A DNA stretch of 64,000 bases from Cokeromyces recurvatus (GCF_025118155.1 NW_026251409.1:62501-126500), one strand, 5' to 3'. Positions 49,033-61,196 are shown, counted from the first letter of the stretch. A program made the numbers and translations. Notes: generated by a model not told the origin, from the sequence alone.

Positions 49033-50735
49033 GATTAGTATAAGCATGCTATAAACCAGCAAAATATACGAATATGGTAAAATAGAATATTATATTTTAC
49101 TTAAAAAGGTAGTTTTCCGTAAATCATCAAACATGTATTATTGCCCCATTTTGTTACAATAGACTTATAATACCAAAGTTAAGGAGAGGGTAGAAAATAT
49201 ATAACCATATCCTTTCGTTTTATACCTCATCCTAACAGTAGTTAATTGCTTTGAAAGAAAAGTAGAAAGTAATATTAAACAAAGAACCTTAGTCTTTCAA
49301 GTTTTATATTTTCTTTTCTCTCTCTCTCTCTCTCATCTCAAAGAGTTACTCCCCCTTTTTTCATTATTTAAATTTTATATGATTGTGAAATTAAACTACT
49401 CATCTCTAATATTACATTCAAAGTTTTGAGGTATTTCTTAATGCTTCAATAGGAAAATAAACGTTGAAAATCCTTGTCAGCAAGAAGAAAAAAAAAAAGA
49501 TTTGTTTTTCTTTTTTCTTTTGTTAAATGGGTAATATAGAATAGAAGATCCCATGTATTGCTTCAATAAATTAATAAAGGCACAAAGCCATTTTCATCAG
49601 CAAAGAATGATCAAAAATACTCTTCTGTGCAACTGTAGATTTGCTTCACAAAAAAAAAAAAGACAAATTATGTCAATGGGAATTTTTTTTCTTTTCTTTA
49701 CAGATTATTAACAAGAGCGACTCATTTTTATTTATTATTTCCTCCTCTCTCCCCCCCCCCCAATGTAAAAAAAAAAGCGTTGTCAAAGATATAAGACTTT
49801 TATTGCAGTTAATTTTTGGAAAAAAAAAAAAAAAGTAATAAAAGTTACTAAATATAGTCAAAACTGCTTTTTTCCATTTACCCCTTCCAACTAATTTGAA
49901 TCGAATCAAGAGAAAATCAGGTACGCCATAATACATATTCTACTTTATTAATACACGTAAACTAAATCAGATTTTTCAAATGATATAACTGCATTCTCAA
50001 CGAAAATACATTTTTTTTTTCATGAACAAAACTATTATTATTTACGAGAGACTTATTAAAAAAAAAAAGACTTTTAGTCATATCCTCTATTGCAGAATAT
50101 AATTGTTTTCCTTATTATTTTATTGCTTGTCGAGTACATCTATTTATAAAAGGAGCAAATATGAATGAGAAGAACACAAACTTGTATATAAATAAATATT
50201 TTTTTTTCTTTAGAAAAAAAACAGTAAAAGATATTTATTATCTTCTTTGGTTTTTTTTATTTCTTTAAAAAATAAATAAAAAAAAAAGATACATGAGATT
50301 TTTTTTTCTTTTTACAGTGCACAAGTCTGAGAACTTTTTCATTATAAACAAGTTCTCTGCTATTTGTTACCATGAAAAAAAAAGAAGCCACAAAAATTAT
50401 TGGGTACCTTGTTAATTAATAAAGAGAAGAAAATGTATCACCAACAGTTACACATTTACTCAATTTAGCCTATCATTGAAATTAAAGTATAGAATTCTAC
50501 AAATTAATTTTGTTGTTCCTGACAACAATACAATGGTTACCAAGGTTATTTTTTTTTGTTACATTATATATAAATAGAGGAGAGGCGGAGGAGAAAAAAA
50601 AGAAAAAAAAAAGGTAGAAAAATAAAATAGCTATACTTTTTTCTTCTTCTTCTTTTTATTATTATCTTTTATTTTATTTAGCGTTGATCGCATTTACATA
50701 TACACATATTTATATATTATATATAACTATACATA
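48385..50735. other. Intergenic region, 2.35 kb, no gene seen
   Basis: No supported gene on either strand. It contains poly(A) at 48993-49030, a CT repeat near 49318-49334, a C10 run near 49752-49761 and many short A/T runs. The right end should be the promoter of the secreted barrel protein gene. Confidence 0.5.
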
Positions 50736-51422
50736 ATGAAGCAGGCTTCAATAACTATCTTTATTTCAATCACACTTTTTGTTTATTCAATCATGGCAGT
50801 ACCTTTAATCATCGATAAACGGGGTATTTCTAAATGTTATAAAAAGGCTAGAATCACACAATATTGGATTCCAAAAGAAGGAGACAAGGATATGACTAAC
50901 AATGGTAAAAGGGTCACCTTAAATGGCCCCAAGACAAAATCTTTGAAGGATGAAGATGGCAAAACGATTGCTAAGGTTTCAAAGAGCACCTATGAAAAAT
51001 TTCAGATGGAGGGCACTGGTTTGCTCAAGTCAGGTGTCATGGTCAACTTGGACGGTGATATGGATGAATTCATGAAGATTGATCGTTCAAAGACGCCTTA
51101 CGGTTTAGGCTCCAATAGTAACGGCTTGACTCCATGGGTGAGCGTGGCAACAAATGATATCAAAAAGGGGACAACCTTATACGTCAAGGAATTAGATGGC
51201 TTGAAATTACCGGATGGTAAAACTCATAACGGCTGTGTTCGAGTAGATGATGAAGGCTGGAGTCTTAATGGTTGTCAGCTCGATTTCTTTGTCCTTCAAT
51301 ATAGCGCTTATCGAAATTTAGTCGATAAAATTCCGAGTAAAGTAACTGTAACTGAAAAAAAGTGTACTATAAAAAATTACGTTACAAGTGCTGTTAAAAA
51401 GTGGGCCGTTCTTAAAAATTAA
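50736..51422 (+). CDS. Secreted double-psi beta-barrel/3D-domain-like protein, 228 aa
   Basis: Single exon. Residues 1 to about 21 are a signal peptide (ITIFISITLFVYSIMA). DKRG at 27-30 is a possible Kex2 processing site. The mature part begins with KARITQYWIPKEGDKD, a strand usual at the start of RlpA/barwin/3D-type barrels. SGVMVNLDGDMDEFMKIDRS and PYGLGSNSNGLTPWVSVATND follow, then KKGTTLYVKELDG. The C-terminal VRVDDEGWSLNGCQLDFFV fits the 'D.G....G..iDlF' motif of the 3D/double-psi barrel fold. Proteins of this fold include cell-wall-loosening proteins and lytic transglycosylases; the activity here is unknown. Four or five Cys could form disulfides. Codon use is a bit richer in GC than its neighbours. 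It is convergent with SET9. Confidence 0.75.
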   Translation: MKQASITIFISITLFVYSIMAVPLIIDKRGISKCYKKARITQYWIPKEGDKDMTNNGKRVTLNGPKTKSLKDEDGKTIAKVSKSTYEKFQMEGTGLLKSGVMVNLDGDMDEFMKIDRSKTPYGLGSNSNGLTPWVSVATNDIKKGTTLYVKELDGLKLPDGKTHNGCVRVDDEGWSLNGCQLDFFVLQYSAYRNLVDKIPSKVTVTEKKCTIKNYVTSAVKKWAVLKN

Positions 51423-51615
51423 TTTTTTTTTTCTTTATTTTTTTTTATTTTTTTTTTTTTGTGTGTATATTTACCCGTTCCCCCCAAAAAAAAGAAAAGC
51501 ATATAAATAGTGTATGCATGTTAATAAATTTAATATTATAGTACATAGCCTTTATATTGGTTATCTCATTAAATATAAAAAGGTTACCATATATGTCCTT
51601 TATTTAGTTAATTAT

Positions 51616-51651
51616 GTAACATATTCATATGTTATATCATGAATATGTTAC
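51616..51651. repeat. Perfect inverted repeat, 13 bp arms, 10 bp loop
   Basis: GTAACATATTCAT (51616-51628) is mirrored by ATGAATATGTTAC (51639-51651). It lies in the 403 bp gap between two convergent genes. It could fold as a hairpin in the RNA of either gene. Confidence 0.85.
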
Positions 51652-51657
51652 TTTAAC

Positions 51658-51685
51658 AAAAGTTGAAGTGTATATTTCAACTTTT
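51658..51685. repeat. Second inverted repeat, 10 bp arms, 8 bp loop
   Basis: AAAAGTTGAA (51658-51667) pairs with TTCAACTTTT (51676-51685). It begins 6 bp after the preceding hairpin and ends in a short T run, like a terminator shape, though eukaryotic Pol II does not use that signal. Confidence 0.8.
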
Positions 51686-51825
51686 TATATGTGTACAGAT
51701 GTATATTTATATATACATATAACAAAAAAGCAATAATTGGTATATTCATTAAATTTTGGCTTGATGCCTAAAGTTGGAGGAAAGGGTATCTATTTTCGGG
51801 TTAACCAATATAGTGTAGCTTAGAT

Positions 51826-54133
51826 CTATTTATAATAATTTGATCTATTTTGTGGTATTGGAATTGGAACACCTTTTTTAAGTCGGTCTCCACTTTTTAC
51901 AATAATTGCTTTTTTATGACGTTGTCTACTGCTTCCCTTTTTTCGTTCCTGATGCAACCATGTAGAGGACTTTATTTGTGAGGATTCTGTTGTTGCCTCT
52001 AAGGAGAGTTTGGATTGTTCTTGTAACAAAGTCTCTGGTGTGGGAGAAACTTTATCTGGTAATTCTTTTTTACCTTTATTTACAATGGTTGTTGCTGATA
52101 TTAGATTCGGGGTAAAGGAAGGCCCTTCTTGTTTTTTAGTTTGTTTATTTTGTTCATTTTTATTTCGTTTAGCAACAACCGCACGAAGTATCGGATCATG
52201 ACTCATATCAAATTCCCATATTTCATCTTTTATGACTATATTTAATAGAATTAGTATTTAAATCATAATTCTTTTTTTTTAAACATATATAAATGATTAT
52301 AAAAGATCACATTACAACTCGCTTCTTTTATATATCCTGAGAATTTATGCTCAGTAGACACTATCGATGATTTTACTTGATGTTTTTCACTTACTTTTTT
52401 ACCAGGGAAGGCCAAAGTTAATTCTCGATGGTCAAAAGGAAAATTTGAATAATTTGTAATTAATCGCTTCATGCTTCTATTTGATTTTAACATATCCTTT
52501 ATGGGATCTATATTCGTCTCTTCTACTAAAGACTCAATCTTCATTGCAGATTTAATGACAGAAATTTTCTTTGCAGGAGGCATGACTTGGCTTGTCTCCT
52601 CTTCTTCATTAAATAGTGTTGAATATTTCCTTTTATTAGAATAACCCTTTACCTCTTTAGAGTTATTTAGTAAATAGGAAACTGAAATCCTTTTAGCTGA
52701 TCGATTACCGGGTGTGTTGAGAACTGATGCGAGTGAAGGCAGCATGTTACTACCATTTGGCAAGATCGAGCTAGAGGGGGTCAATGGCTGCAGTTGATCA
52801 CAATTAAATTCTTTTTTACGCTTGCTTGACTGTTTCTTACCCTTGACTTTTGGAGTAGTAGAAGTCAATTGTGATAAAAATGACACTTCATCTTTTGCAT
52901 TACCACGTCTTCGGCGTGATACCGTTTTTGTTGTTTGATGATCAAAAGGTGGCGTAAGTGATGTACGGGAGGGGCTTCTTTTAGGTGTACGAGATTTTGA
53001 TCGACTCGAGGAATTAAGATAGTTAGGAGAAAGGGGTGATGAGGGAGAAGCAGGAAAGGACGATAAGATAGGAGATGATTCACAGTTTGAGGTCCTATTT
53101 TGAGTTGAAGCATCAGTAGATGGTGCCGATTTAGATCTCCAATGGGCTTTCTTCTCTTTTCGAAGTGGCCATTCGAGATTAAATATTTGTAAATGACGAT
53201 AACAACGTGCACACATGAATTGATGATCGTCTATTTTAACAGTAGGAAATTGGGATGCTCTATCACAGCAATTAGCATATTGAGCTTCAGGGATATCAAT
53301 GCTATCTTCAGATATATCAGATTGAGTTTCCAACCAATCATAAAAAGGGGATAATGCCTTGTTTTCTTCTTTTATGACACCCTCCATTGTTCTTTTTGAA
53401 GTAGACCAGCCCTTTTGAAATTTATAACTATCTGAATGGAGAGGAGGATAAGGTAAGAGGATATGTTCCCCAGGAGTGTTGGTAGAGGAAGCCTTTCTGC
53501 AATATTTCTCAAAATTAAATTGTTCTTGACAAACTATATCTGTATATTCTTGATGAACCGAATATCTTTTTGGGTCATCATTGGCAGGCATATAGATCCA
53601 GTTATTTTTACATTCTACAGGAGTGATATCTTTCTTTGTCTTTTGTCGCTTATTCGGTTTTTGTATCTCTTTTTTTAGTTCTTCTTGAGCGGATCGCTTC
53701 TCTCCAACAATGTCAGGTTCATAATATTCTAAACAGGAGATGATGATGAATATTATATACTAGAATGTAATATATGACATACATAATGATATTTACTTTT
53801 GTAATCTATTTCCTTTTTAGTACGACTACTACGACGAACATTTCTTTCTTTGGAATTAGTCTCTATTTCATCTTTCTTACTTTCTTGTACATATTCTTTT
53901 GACATTTTGCGTCTAAAATTATGAAATATTAATATAAAAGTAAATCCTTAACAATGATTAATTACTTTTCACAAGACATGCATAAACATTCACAATTATT
54001 TTCACCAAAATAATCAGCACCATAGAACACAGTCATTTCTTCACCACAGACAATACTTCGTCGAACCTTAAAGGTAACTGCTTGATTACCGATATTCATA
54101 AACTAAATGTAGTGTCAAATAAAATAAATAAAG

Positions 54134-54179
<46 letters not shown>

Positions 54180-55070
54180 TGGATAACTAAAATCGTACCT
54201 CACAATTAGAGTTACAATCATGCTATTATATAAAATAAAGACAGGTTAAACATATATAATTCATTTCATATTACATAATAATAACTTACATTCATAAAAC
54301 GTGCAGGACCAAGAAATAATGATGTGCATTTTCTTCTAGTCGAATACATTACACTAAAATCACGATCTTCACTTTTTAATTTGGCATCTTCATTAGGACT
54401 AAGATACGCAATAGCACCTAAACAAGCTGTGACTTGCTCACCCACTTTCCAATCTTTAGTGGCTATGATACACGCTTCCATTTCACCCGTATATCGTGTA
54501 GTTGAACAAATTTCAAACCCAGCACTATGTGTGTACCTGACATCAATACAAAATAAGCATATTATTTAAGCGCGTTGAAAAAAAAAAAAAAGTCTATTAA
54601 AGCTTCTGTTATAGGCTTACAGATATAAGTAGCGACGTAAATGAATGTCAAAGTTATGTAGTTCTTTTTCAGGTAATGAGCTGATGATTTGTTGAAAATA
54701 AGGTAGTCTAAGGAAAGATGAAGGTAATGAACAAAAAAAAAAAAAAAAAAAAAATAAATTAATTTTAAATAACAACTAGTTAATATAGTAGGTATTTTTT
54801 AATTTATATACACACACATATATATATATGTGTGTGTATGTGTATGTATGGGACTTACTCTAAAAAGGCTTTAGAAGCTCTTCTTACACCTTCAGGAGCA
54901 GATGATCCACCTAAAATTAAATCTTGAATAATCTTTATTACAGACTTTTGATCTACATTTGTGCCAATAAAATCACTGTGCATGCGTAATGTTTTAAACC
55001 ATAGATATAAACTGTCCACAAAGTAATGAGCAAGTATATCGTCATAACGTGATAATACGCTAAAATCCAT
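51826..55070 (-). CDS. SET9: SET9/KMT5-type histone H4 K20 methyltransferase, 8 exons, 878 aa
   Basis: SET9/SUV4-20 enzymes methylate H4 lysine 20 and help checkpoint protein recruitment at DNA breaks. Exons are 55070-54859, 54707-54621, 54536-54290, 54222-54199, 54102-53966, 53912-53797, 53728-52316 and 52226-51826. The helical N-terminus (FSVLSRYDDILAHYFVDSLYLWF) is typical of the SUV4-20 family. The SET domain includes GFEICSTTRYTGEMEACIIATKDW, then SLFLGPARFMNHDCNSNCEF (residues about 173-191; the NHxCxPN-type site) and GEEMTVFYGADYFG. The Cys-rich post-SET stretch NCECLCMSCEK binds zinc. The rest (about 310-878) is basic, Ser-rich and probably disordered, with no second domain recognised. 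Exon 4 is only 24 bp. The final junction (52316 to 52226) was chosen by phase, giving AS-YEIWEFDMSHDP; without it the protein would stop about 20 residues after that point. Confidence 0.9.
54134..54177 (-). repeat. Intronic poly(A) on + strand (poly(T) sense), 44 bp
   Basis: Lies in the intron between exons 4 and 5 of SET9. On the coding strand it is T44. Confidence 0.95.
54809..54838. repeat. Perfect 30 bp AC/AT/GT palindrome
   Basis: TACACACACATATAT followed directly by its exact complement ATATATGTGTGTGTA, with no spacer. It lies in intron 1 of SET9 and could extrude as a cruciform or form a hairpin in the pre-mRNA. It probably arose from an inverted microsatellite. Confidence 0.9.
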
Positions 55071-57329
55071 TTTGTTTTATGATTATATATATTTTTTTTT
55101 AAAAAAAAAAAAAAATCTGAATTGTATTAATGTTTAATTGAGAAAATAGAAATATAAAATTTTAAATAGATGAATAAGTATAGATCAGAAAAAAGATGAC
55201 AATCTTTTCTCTTGCTTTTTTTTTTTTTTTAATTGTCAAAGATGTGAATTAAACTTTTTTTTTAGAGACAAGAAAGATATAAGACAGCAATAAAGATTAA
55301 AGAAGTGTATAAAGAAATGAAAGAAAAGAAATTCTTTTGTCAAAAAAAAAAAAAAAAAAAAGAAAAGAGGCGGGGAAATAAAAAAATTAAAAACAAAACA
55401 AACAAAAAGGTTATGTAACATTAAAAGAATCAAACTAATTCTTTCTTTCTCCTTTAATTTTTTAAAGTTAAATGTCATTATGACTTTCCTTTTAGAATTA
55501 ACTCATCTTCAAGCGAATAACTAAAATGAATACTTGTTTATTGCTCTTTAATTCAATCATCTAAGGTTCTGTACAGAATAACCCTTTTCTTGTATAATGC
55601 AAGAACAACGTGATTGATTGGTAGAGTTGTACACTACAAACCCCGTTCAAAATGACCCTTTATTATGCAAGCAAGACGTGATTTCGATTTACATAATGAT
55701 ATCATTAAAAGAAAAAAAAGGGGGGAAATTTATTACTATTTGCATTCACATTTAATAGGAAAAGGGACACATTTATAAACTTGGTAATAATAATAAAAAA
55801 AAAGGGAGAATCTTGATTACCTTGAATTAAGGGAAATGGTTAGCATACAAAAAATCGACTTTGATTAGATGACTCACATTATGTAATCAATGACTAGATA
55901 TTTTCCAGGATAATAACAGATGGACTTTTACTAGTAAAAATAGTCGTGATGAGATATAAATCTGTATCCATGACTGAATATGTAATAAAACTAACGTCTT
56001 TTGTTTTTGACAGGGTTTTTTTTTATTGTTAACGTGTTTTTATAAACAAATTTAGTAGATATTATTCTGCAGCGTAATTAGATATACGAGACATATCCTT
56101 ATTCTCTGATATCAAGAATAATAGAATAGATTCTACAAGTACTTTTTATTAGTTTATCTATCCATGACTTGTAGAAGTTTATAATCTACTTTTTTCTTAT
56201 CTTTTATTCTTTTAATTAATCAACAAACAAACAAACAAGCACAATTTTTTTTTTTAATTTCAATAATAATATAAGACGCGTTTGTTGTCATCATTTGTAG
56301 TCCCTTCTTAATTAGTATTATATTTATGTAAACCAATCATTTTGCAGTTGAATCATCACAAGCTTTTTTGTAATTATTTTTATTTCCCTCTGAGACTAAT
56401 TGTGTACAAGTTAAAGTTATTATAACATTCGATATATAATAATTCCTTGAAGGGTACTTTTTTTATAGTAAAAACCAAATGAATGGAATGAATAACCTCT
56501 TATTATAGTTAATGTGGCCTAAGCAGTACTACTACTAATAGAAAATAAAAAGATGTCATAAGAGTTTTATTATCAATTAAATGATATCAAAGAAGGCTAT
56601 TAGTAGTGGAATTACGGTATTTCTTTTATTCTATAAAATAAATTGAATTATCCAAATGTGGTCAAGCCAACTTTGTCAACTACTTTATTAGGTTACAATA
56701 CCAACTCTTATTTGTTTTCCCAAGTAATTTAATCTTATCACTGGTGGTAATATTATGAATAGGAAGTGTATCTTTTATCTAGTCTTTTATTCTATTATTA
56801 TTAAATAAAAATACAATTTATACGTGATTAATAGGGAGAGAGAATAAAGTAGTTTGTTGAATATTCTCATTTTACATTATTCTATTTGATAAAACGATGA
56901 TTGACTAACATGTGTATCGTGGATACTTTTTAAATTTGAAGTTAAAGCGAGTCTTGCATGTGTTTAGAAACCATATAAGATTGGGTCTAGTTAAAAGCAT
57001 AAGACTATAAAAGATAATGATAAATGTGAGAAAATAGAATACCACGTATTTATCTACTATAGTCATATATAGTAGTCATGATATGCTGTTGCTGTTGTTG
57101 TTCGTCACTTTTCATTTATGCGTTACTATTGATAAGATGGTAGTCAGAGATTTGATTGGCTGATAACAATTGCTCATAATTCAACTATTGGTTTTTTTTT
57201 TCTTTCGTTCCTTGATTTTCCGTTGTTGTTATTTCCCCCCTTTTTTGCTGCTTTTCTTTTTTTTTTTCATTTGTAGATCAAATTTAATATTTTATATATT
57301 TATCTGTTCTTTTCTTATTAAAATTTATT
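55071..57329. other. Divergent intergenic region, 2.3 kb, no gene seen
   Basis: It lies between the SET9 start (minus) and the Ser/Glu-rich orphan gene (plus). It is AT-rich with no recognisable frame. T or A runs flank the SET9 start. Confidence 0.5.
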
Positions 57330-57905
57330 ATGTCTTCATTTAAATTTTTCTCTTTAACACCAGAAGAAGAAGAAGAAGAAGGAAGCTCTTACAGTATTTC
57401 TCAATTATTAATAGAAGAAGAGGATACATGCATTTCTTGGATTGATGACTCAGAATGCCAAGAAAACCTATTTCAAATTATTTCTCTTACTCCAGAAGTA
57501 GCTATAATTGATAAAGAAAATCATATTGTTCACTCTTCATATTCGTTCTTTTTTAAAGAATTAGGCTATTTTACCGAAGAACCTGAACCAATTGACCCAA
57601 GTTATGATTATGAACTAGAAGCAAAAAATTTTCTTCTTCAACGAGATAAACAAACTCGTAAGAAGCACATCTGTCTTTCACGTATACCTTCTCTAGAATA
57701 TGGTTGTCCTAGATCAGGCCTATCTTCTTCTTCTTCTTCAGTACATCATGAATCTCAATTAGTGGATATTCAATCACCTTATTTTATGGGAGTATTATCC
57801 TACCCTTCTTCTTCTTCTTCTTCTTCTTCTACTGCTACTAATAATAACTACCATTTAGACACTAAATGTCACCCTTATCAATACCGTTCAAATAGAGTAT
57901 CTTAG
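57330..57905 (+). CDS. Ser/Glu-rich hypothetical protein, single exon, 191 aa
   Basis: An open frame of 191 aa from ATG 57330. The first 60 residues are acidic (runs of Glu near 11-17 and 27-32). The middle (about 95-125) holds a basic stretch, RDKQTRKKHICLSRIPSLE. The end is Ser-rich with two poly-Ser runs encoded by TCT repeats and a Tyr/Asn/His-rich tail. No membrane segment, signal peptide or known domain is present. The frame is not made solely of microsatellites, so a real gene is likely, but the function is unknown and the distribution may be lineage-restricted. Confidence 0.6.
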   Translation: MSSFKFFSLTPEEEEEEGSSYSISQLLIEEEDTCISWIDDSECQENLFQIISLTPEVAIIDKENHIVHSSYSFFFKELGYFTEEPEPIDPSYDYELEAKNFLLQRDKQTRKKHICLSRIPSLEYGCPRSGLSSSSSSVHHESQLVDIQSPYFMGVLSYPSSSSSSSSTATNNNYHLDTKCHPYQYRSNRVS

Positions 57906-57923
57906 AAGAAGAGGAAAATATAT

Positions 57924-57963
57924 ACATCTACATCTACATCTACATCTACATCTACATCTACAT
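57924..57963. repeat. (ACATCT)n hexanucleotide microsatellite
   Basis: Nearly seven perfect ACATCT units 19 bp after the stop codon of the preceding gene, probably within its 3' untranslated region. Confidence 0.95.
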
Positions 57964-58280
57964 ATTCTAATATCTCCTTAATAAACATTATTATGCATAT
58001 ACCCTTTTATCTTTTATTAATTTCTCATAAATAGAGTAGTCCGTTTTTTATTTTATTTTATTTTCCCTGGTTAGTCATTAACATGTACGACTTTAACTAG
58101 CTAGCATAATTAAATAGAAATAGCCCTTATCATTCTCTTTTTAGTCATCCTATCAGTAACACAAGACGTATGCATGTGTTCTATGGCTTTACATGAAAAT
58201 AATAGTAATTGATTATTCTGTTGTACCCCTCTGGAAAAATGATAAAACTTGTACTCTACAAGAATATGGAGTAGACTTAT

Positions 58281-58326
<46 letters not shown>

Positions 58327-58611
58327 AAAGACAAGAGATACATAGGACACGGTACAGAACATGCTTATAAATAAAAAAGAAACTTGTGATTTAACAGTAT
58401 TTTCTACAAGTAATAAAATAGGGTTCATATTATATGCGTTTGTCTTCTTGTTCTTCTTTATACTAGAGTACAAATCTTGACATTGCTTTCATTAAAAAGT
58501 ATGGGGTAAAGCGACACGAAATTACATAATATTATATTCAATATCGAGTTTTACTACTTGTTTTGATTCAAATACAATAGGATGAAACAGCATGGCTTAC
58601 GGAGTTTTGAC

Positions 58612-58672
<61 letters not shown>

Positions 58673-58773
58673 GCATATTTCCCAGTTACAAGTGGTTACT
58701 ATTTATGGCATCCCTAGATACATTTTTATTTTTATTTTTATTTATTTATTTTTATTTTTTTTTTCTTTAAATA
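57964..58773. other. Intergenic spacer with two long homopolymers
   Basis: It contains poly(T) at 58283-58324 and poly(A) at 58617-58668 (52 bp). Frames through these tracts encode only Lys runs and are not genes. It leads into the NAPE-PLD start. Confidence 0.6.
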
Positions 58774-60398
58774 ATGTTTCGTCGTATAACATCGATTGTA
58801 TTGTTATCCACATTCACTTTATTACCAATGTCAACAGTAAATGCACAAGAGAGTGTAAAAGCACATCATGATGGTCATAAATTTAGAAATCCTTGGCCCT
58901 CTTTTATCCCCTTTGGCTTTGGATCTGTCATCAAGCTACTTGCTACGACTGACATTAGGAATACGACTAAAAGGATAACAGCACAAGACAGAACGAAGAA
59001 AGTAGAAATGAATTGGAATTTAATTAAACAACAGGAACAACTAGATAATATAACTGTAACATGGCTGGGACAGTAATGATGATATATAGGATGGAATAAT
59101 TCTTAACAAACATGGGATAATAACTTGAATCTATTATAGTGCTTGCATATTTTTACAAATGAAAGGATTTAATATCATTTTTGATCCTATATTTTCTGAT
59201 AGGTAATCATGTTGCCATATAGTATATACATGTATTTTTTTTTTTTTTTTTGATCTAACGTGACTTTATTTATTAACAAGATGCGCTCCATTTCAATTTA
59301 TAGGGCCTAAACGATTTACGGAGCCACCTTGTGCTTTAACAGATCTACCCAAAATTGATGCAGTCATTATTTCACATAACCAGTAAACATAACAAATTTA
59401 AATATTTAGATCTTAGTACCACAAGCAACTATATATATATATTCACTTTTTTTTTAACATGTATGTTATTAGTTATGATCATATGGATGCTAATACGATA
59501 TCTCAAATTGATCAACATTCTCCTGACTGCAAATTCTATGTTCCTTTAGGTAATAAGAATTGGTTTAAATTGTCTAACCAGCTTGATAGTCAAGGACATG
59601 AAAGAGTGATTGAATTGGATTGGTGGGATACGGATATCCTTAAAAAGTCTGGGGCAACCCTAAGATTCACTTGTACACCTGCTCAGCATCAATCTGGAAG
59701 AACATTATTTGATAAAGATAAGACACTTTGGTCTTCTTGGTGTATTGAAGGTTTAGATAAGAATGAAAATCCAACAGAAGGGAGAATATTTTTCGGAGGG
59801 TATAACATAACATGATGAAATAACAACGGGGGGGAGAAACTGTGAATTAAATTATCTATGATTAGTGATACAGGTTATCGTGCAATTCCAGCAAATACAA
59901 AGCCTGAAGATGAATATAACTATGAATATTTAGATACTTTGCCTCATTGTCCTGCATTTAAAGGTAAAACTTGATTTTTTTTTTTTTTTTTTTGTTCTCT
60001 TATCATCATTGTGCCTATAGAAATTGGTGAAAAGGTTGGACCATTTGATTTAGCTTTGATACCTATAGGAGCATATTCTCCGAGATGGTTTATGTCTGCT
60101 GTACATTGCTCGCCAGAAGATGCAGTAGACCTTCACAAAGATATCAACAGTAAACATTCTGTAAGTATCATACATATACATATATATATATATATTTTAA
60201 TAAATAAAATAGACAAATAAATAAATTAAACTCTCCTATCTTTAGATTGGTATACATTGGGGAACTTTTGTTTTAACGGATGAACCAGTTCATGATCCTC
60301 CAAAACGTTTAGAAGCAGCATTAAGACAACGTAAAATAGACACAAAGGAATTTCATGTTCTACCTTTAGGTGGTAGTTATACTGTGTCTATAAAGTAG
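58774..60398 (+). CDS. NAPE-PLD-type phospholipase D (metallo-beta-lactamase fold), 7 exons, 393 aa
   Basis: NAPE-PLD hydrolyses N-acylphosphatidylethanolamines to N-acylethanolamines and phosphatidic acid. Exons are 58774-59072, 59140-59202, 59281-59382, 59473-59799, 59866-59963, 60021-60160 and 60246-60398. The 393 aa length equals that of the human enzyme. The metal motif HxHxDH is reconstructed across intron 3 as SHNHYDH, with His153, His155, Asp157 and His158. Further ligand regions are TPAQHQSGR (His near 230), GDTGYR and [17 protein letters not shown] and HCSPEDAV are also typical. The N-terminus (about 1-24, [20 protein letters not shown]) looks like a signal peptide or anchor, unlike the human protein. 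Substrate and location are inferred from the family. Confidence 0.93.
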
Positions 60399-61196
60399 TG
60401 CTTAATCGTCAACGTGATGAGCTTTATTGAAATAGTTGATGTATTTTTATAAAATCCATATTTATATAGTTTGAATAATAAACAGTAAATGACCTCGAAA
60501 AGCGGGGAGTTTTTCTAATTTAAAGTATCTTTGAATTTCATGTAGATAGGCTCTAAATCATTAGCATAATGATAATTATGATATATCCGAGTAATAAGAA
60601 ACATACAACAAATATCTTCTTTAAAAAAAAACAATCCTATTTTATATGATACATAATATGAAATTAGAGTTTAAAGACTTTGATAGAGAAGAAAACTACC
60701 ATGCTGATATGTTGTTAGTTATCCCTCCTAAGTAGAAGATACTCTTACAAAGATTTCTAGTTATACAAAGAAAACCCAGTGATTATCAAATCGTATAGAT
60801 GTGTATTGCAATATAAGTTAGTGAAAAAAAAGACAGTCTTTTTATTTTATACGAATACAAGGTTTCCATATCGACATGTTTGGATTGCATTCATTTCAAG
60901 TTATATGGATTGAATTAAAAGAAAAATGAGATTTATTTTTTATGATAAAGAGCCCTTTCTCATATTATATCGATAAGCGACTAATAAAAGAATAAAAGGT
61001 AATTTGTCATTGAAAAGAAAAGCTAATTTGACTCAATTAAAGACATATTCACTAACCAAAAACATAATAAGAATAGTTGAAAGTAGTTGTAAGTGACTTT
61101 TTTTTTTTTTTTTTTTTTTTGAATTTTTAACTTTTTCATTAACTTTAAACTTTCTCCACTTTTAATAAAAAATAAAATAAAAATAAAATTCTAATC
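60399..61196. other. Intergenic spacer, 0.8 kb, no gene seen
   Basis: AT-rich, with a T24 run near 61099-61121 before the DUS2 start. No coding resemblance was found. Confidence 0.5.

Noticed and set aside
51658..51685. Bacterial-type intrinsic terminator
   Set aside because: A stem followed by T residues looks like one, but the window is eukaryotic with spliced genes, so that mechanism does not apply.
52865..53212. 115-codon minus-strand frame in SET9
   Set aside because: It is an alternative frame of the large SET9 coding exon, which is open for over 440 codons in the correct phase.
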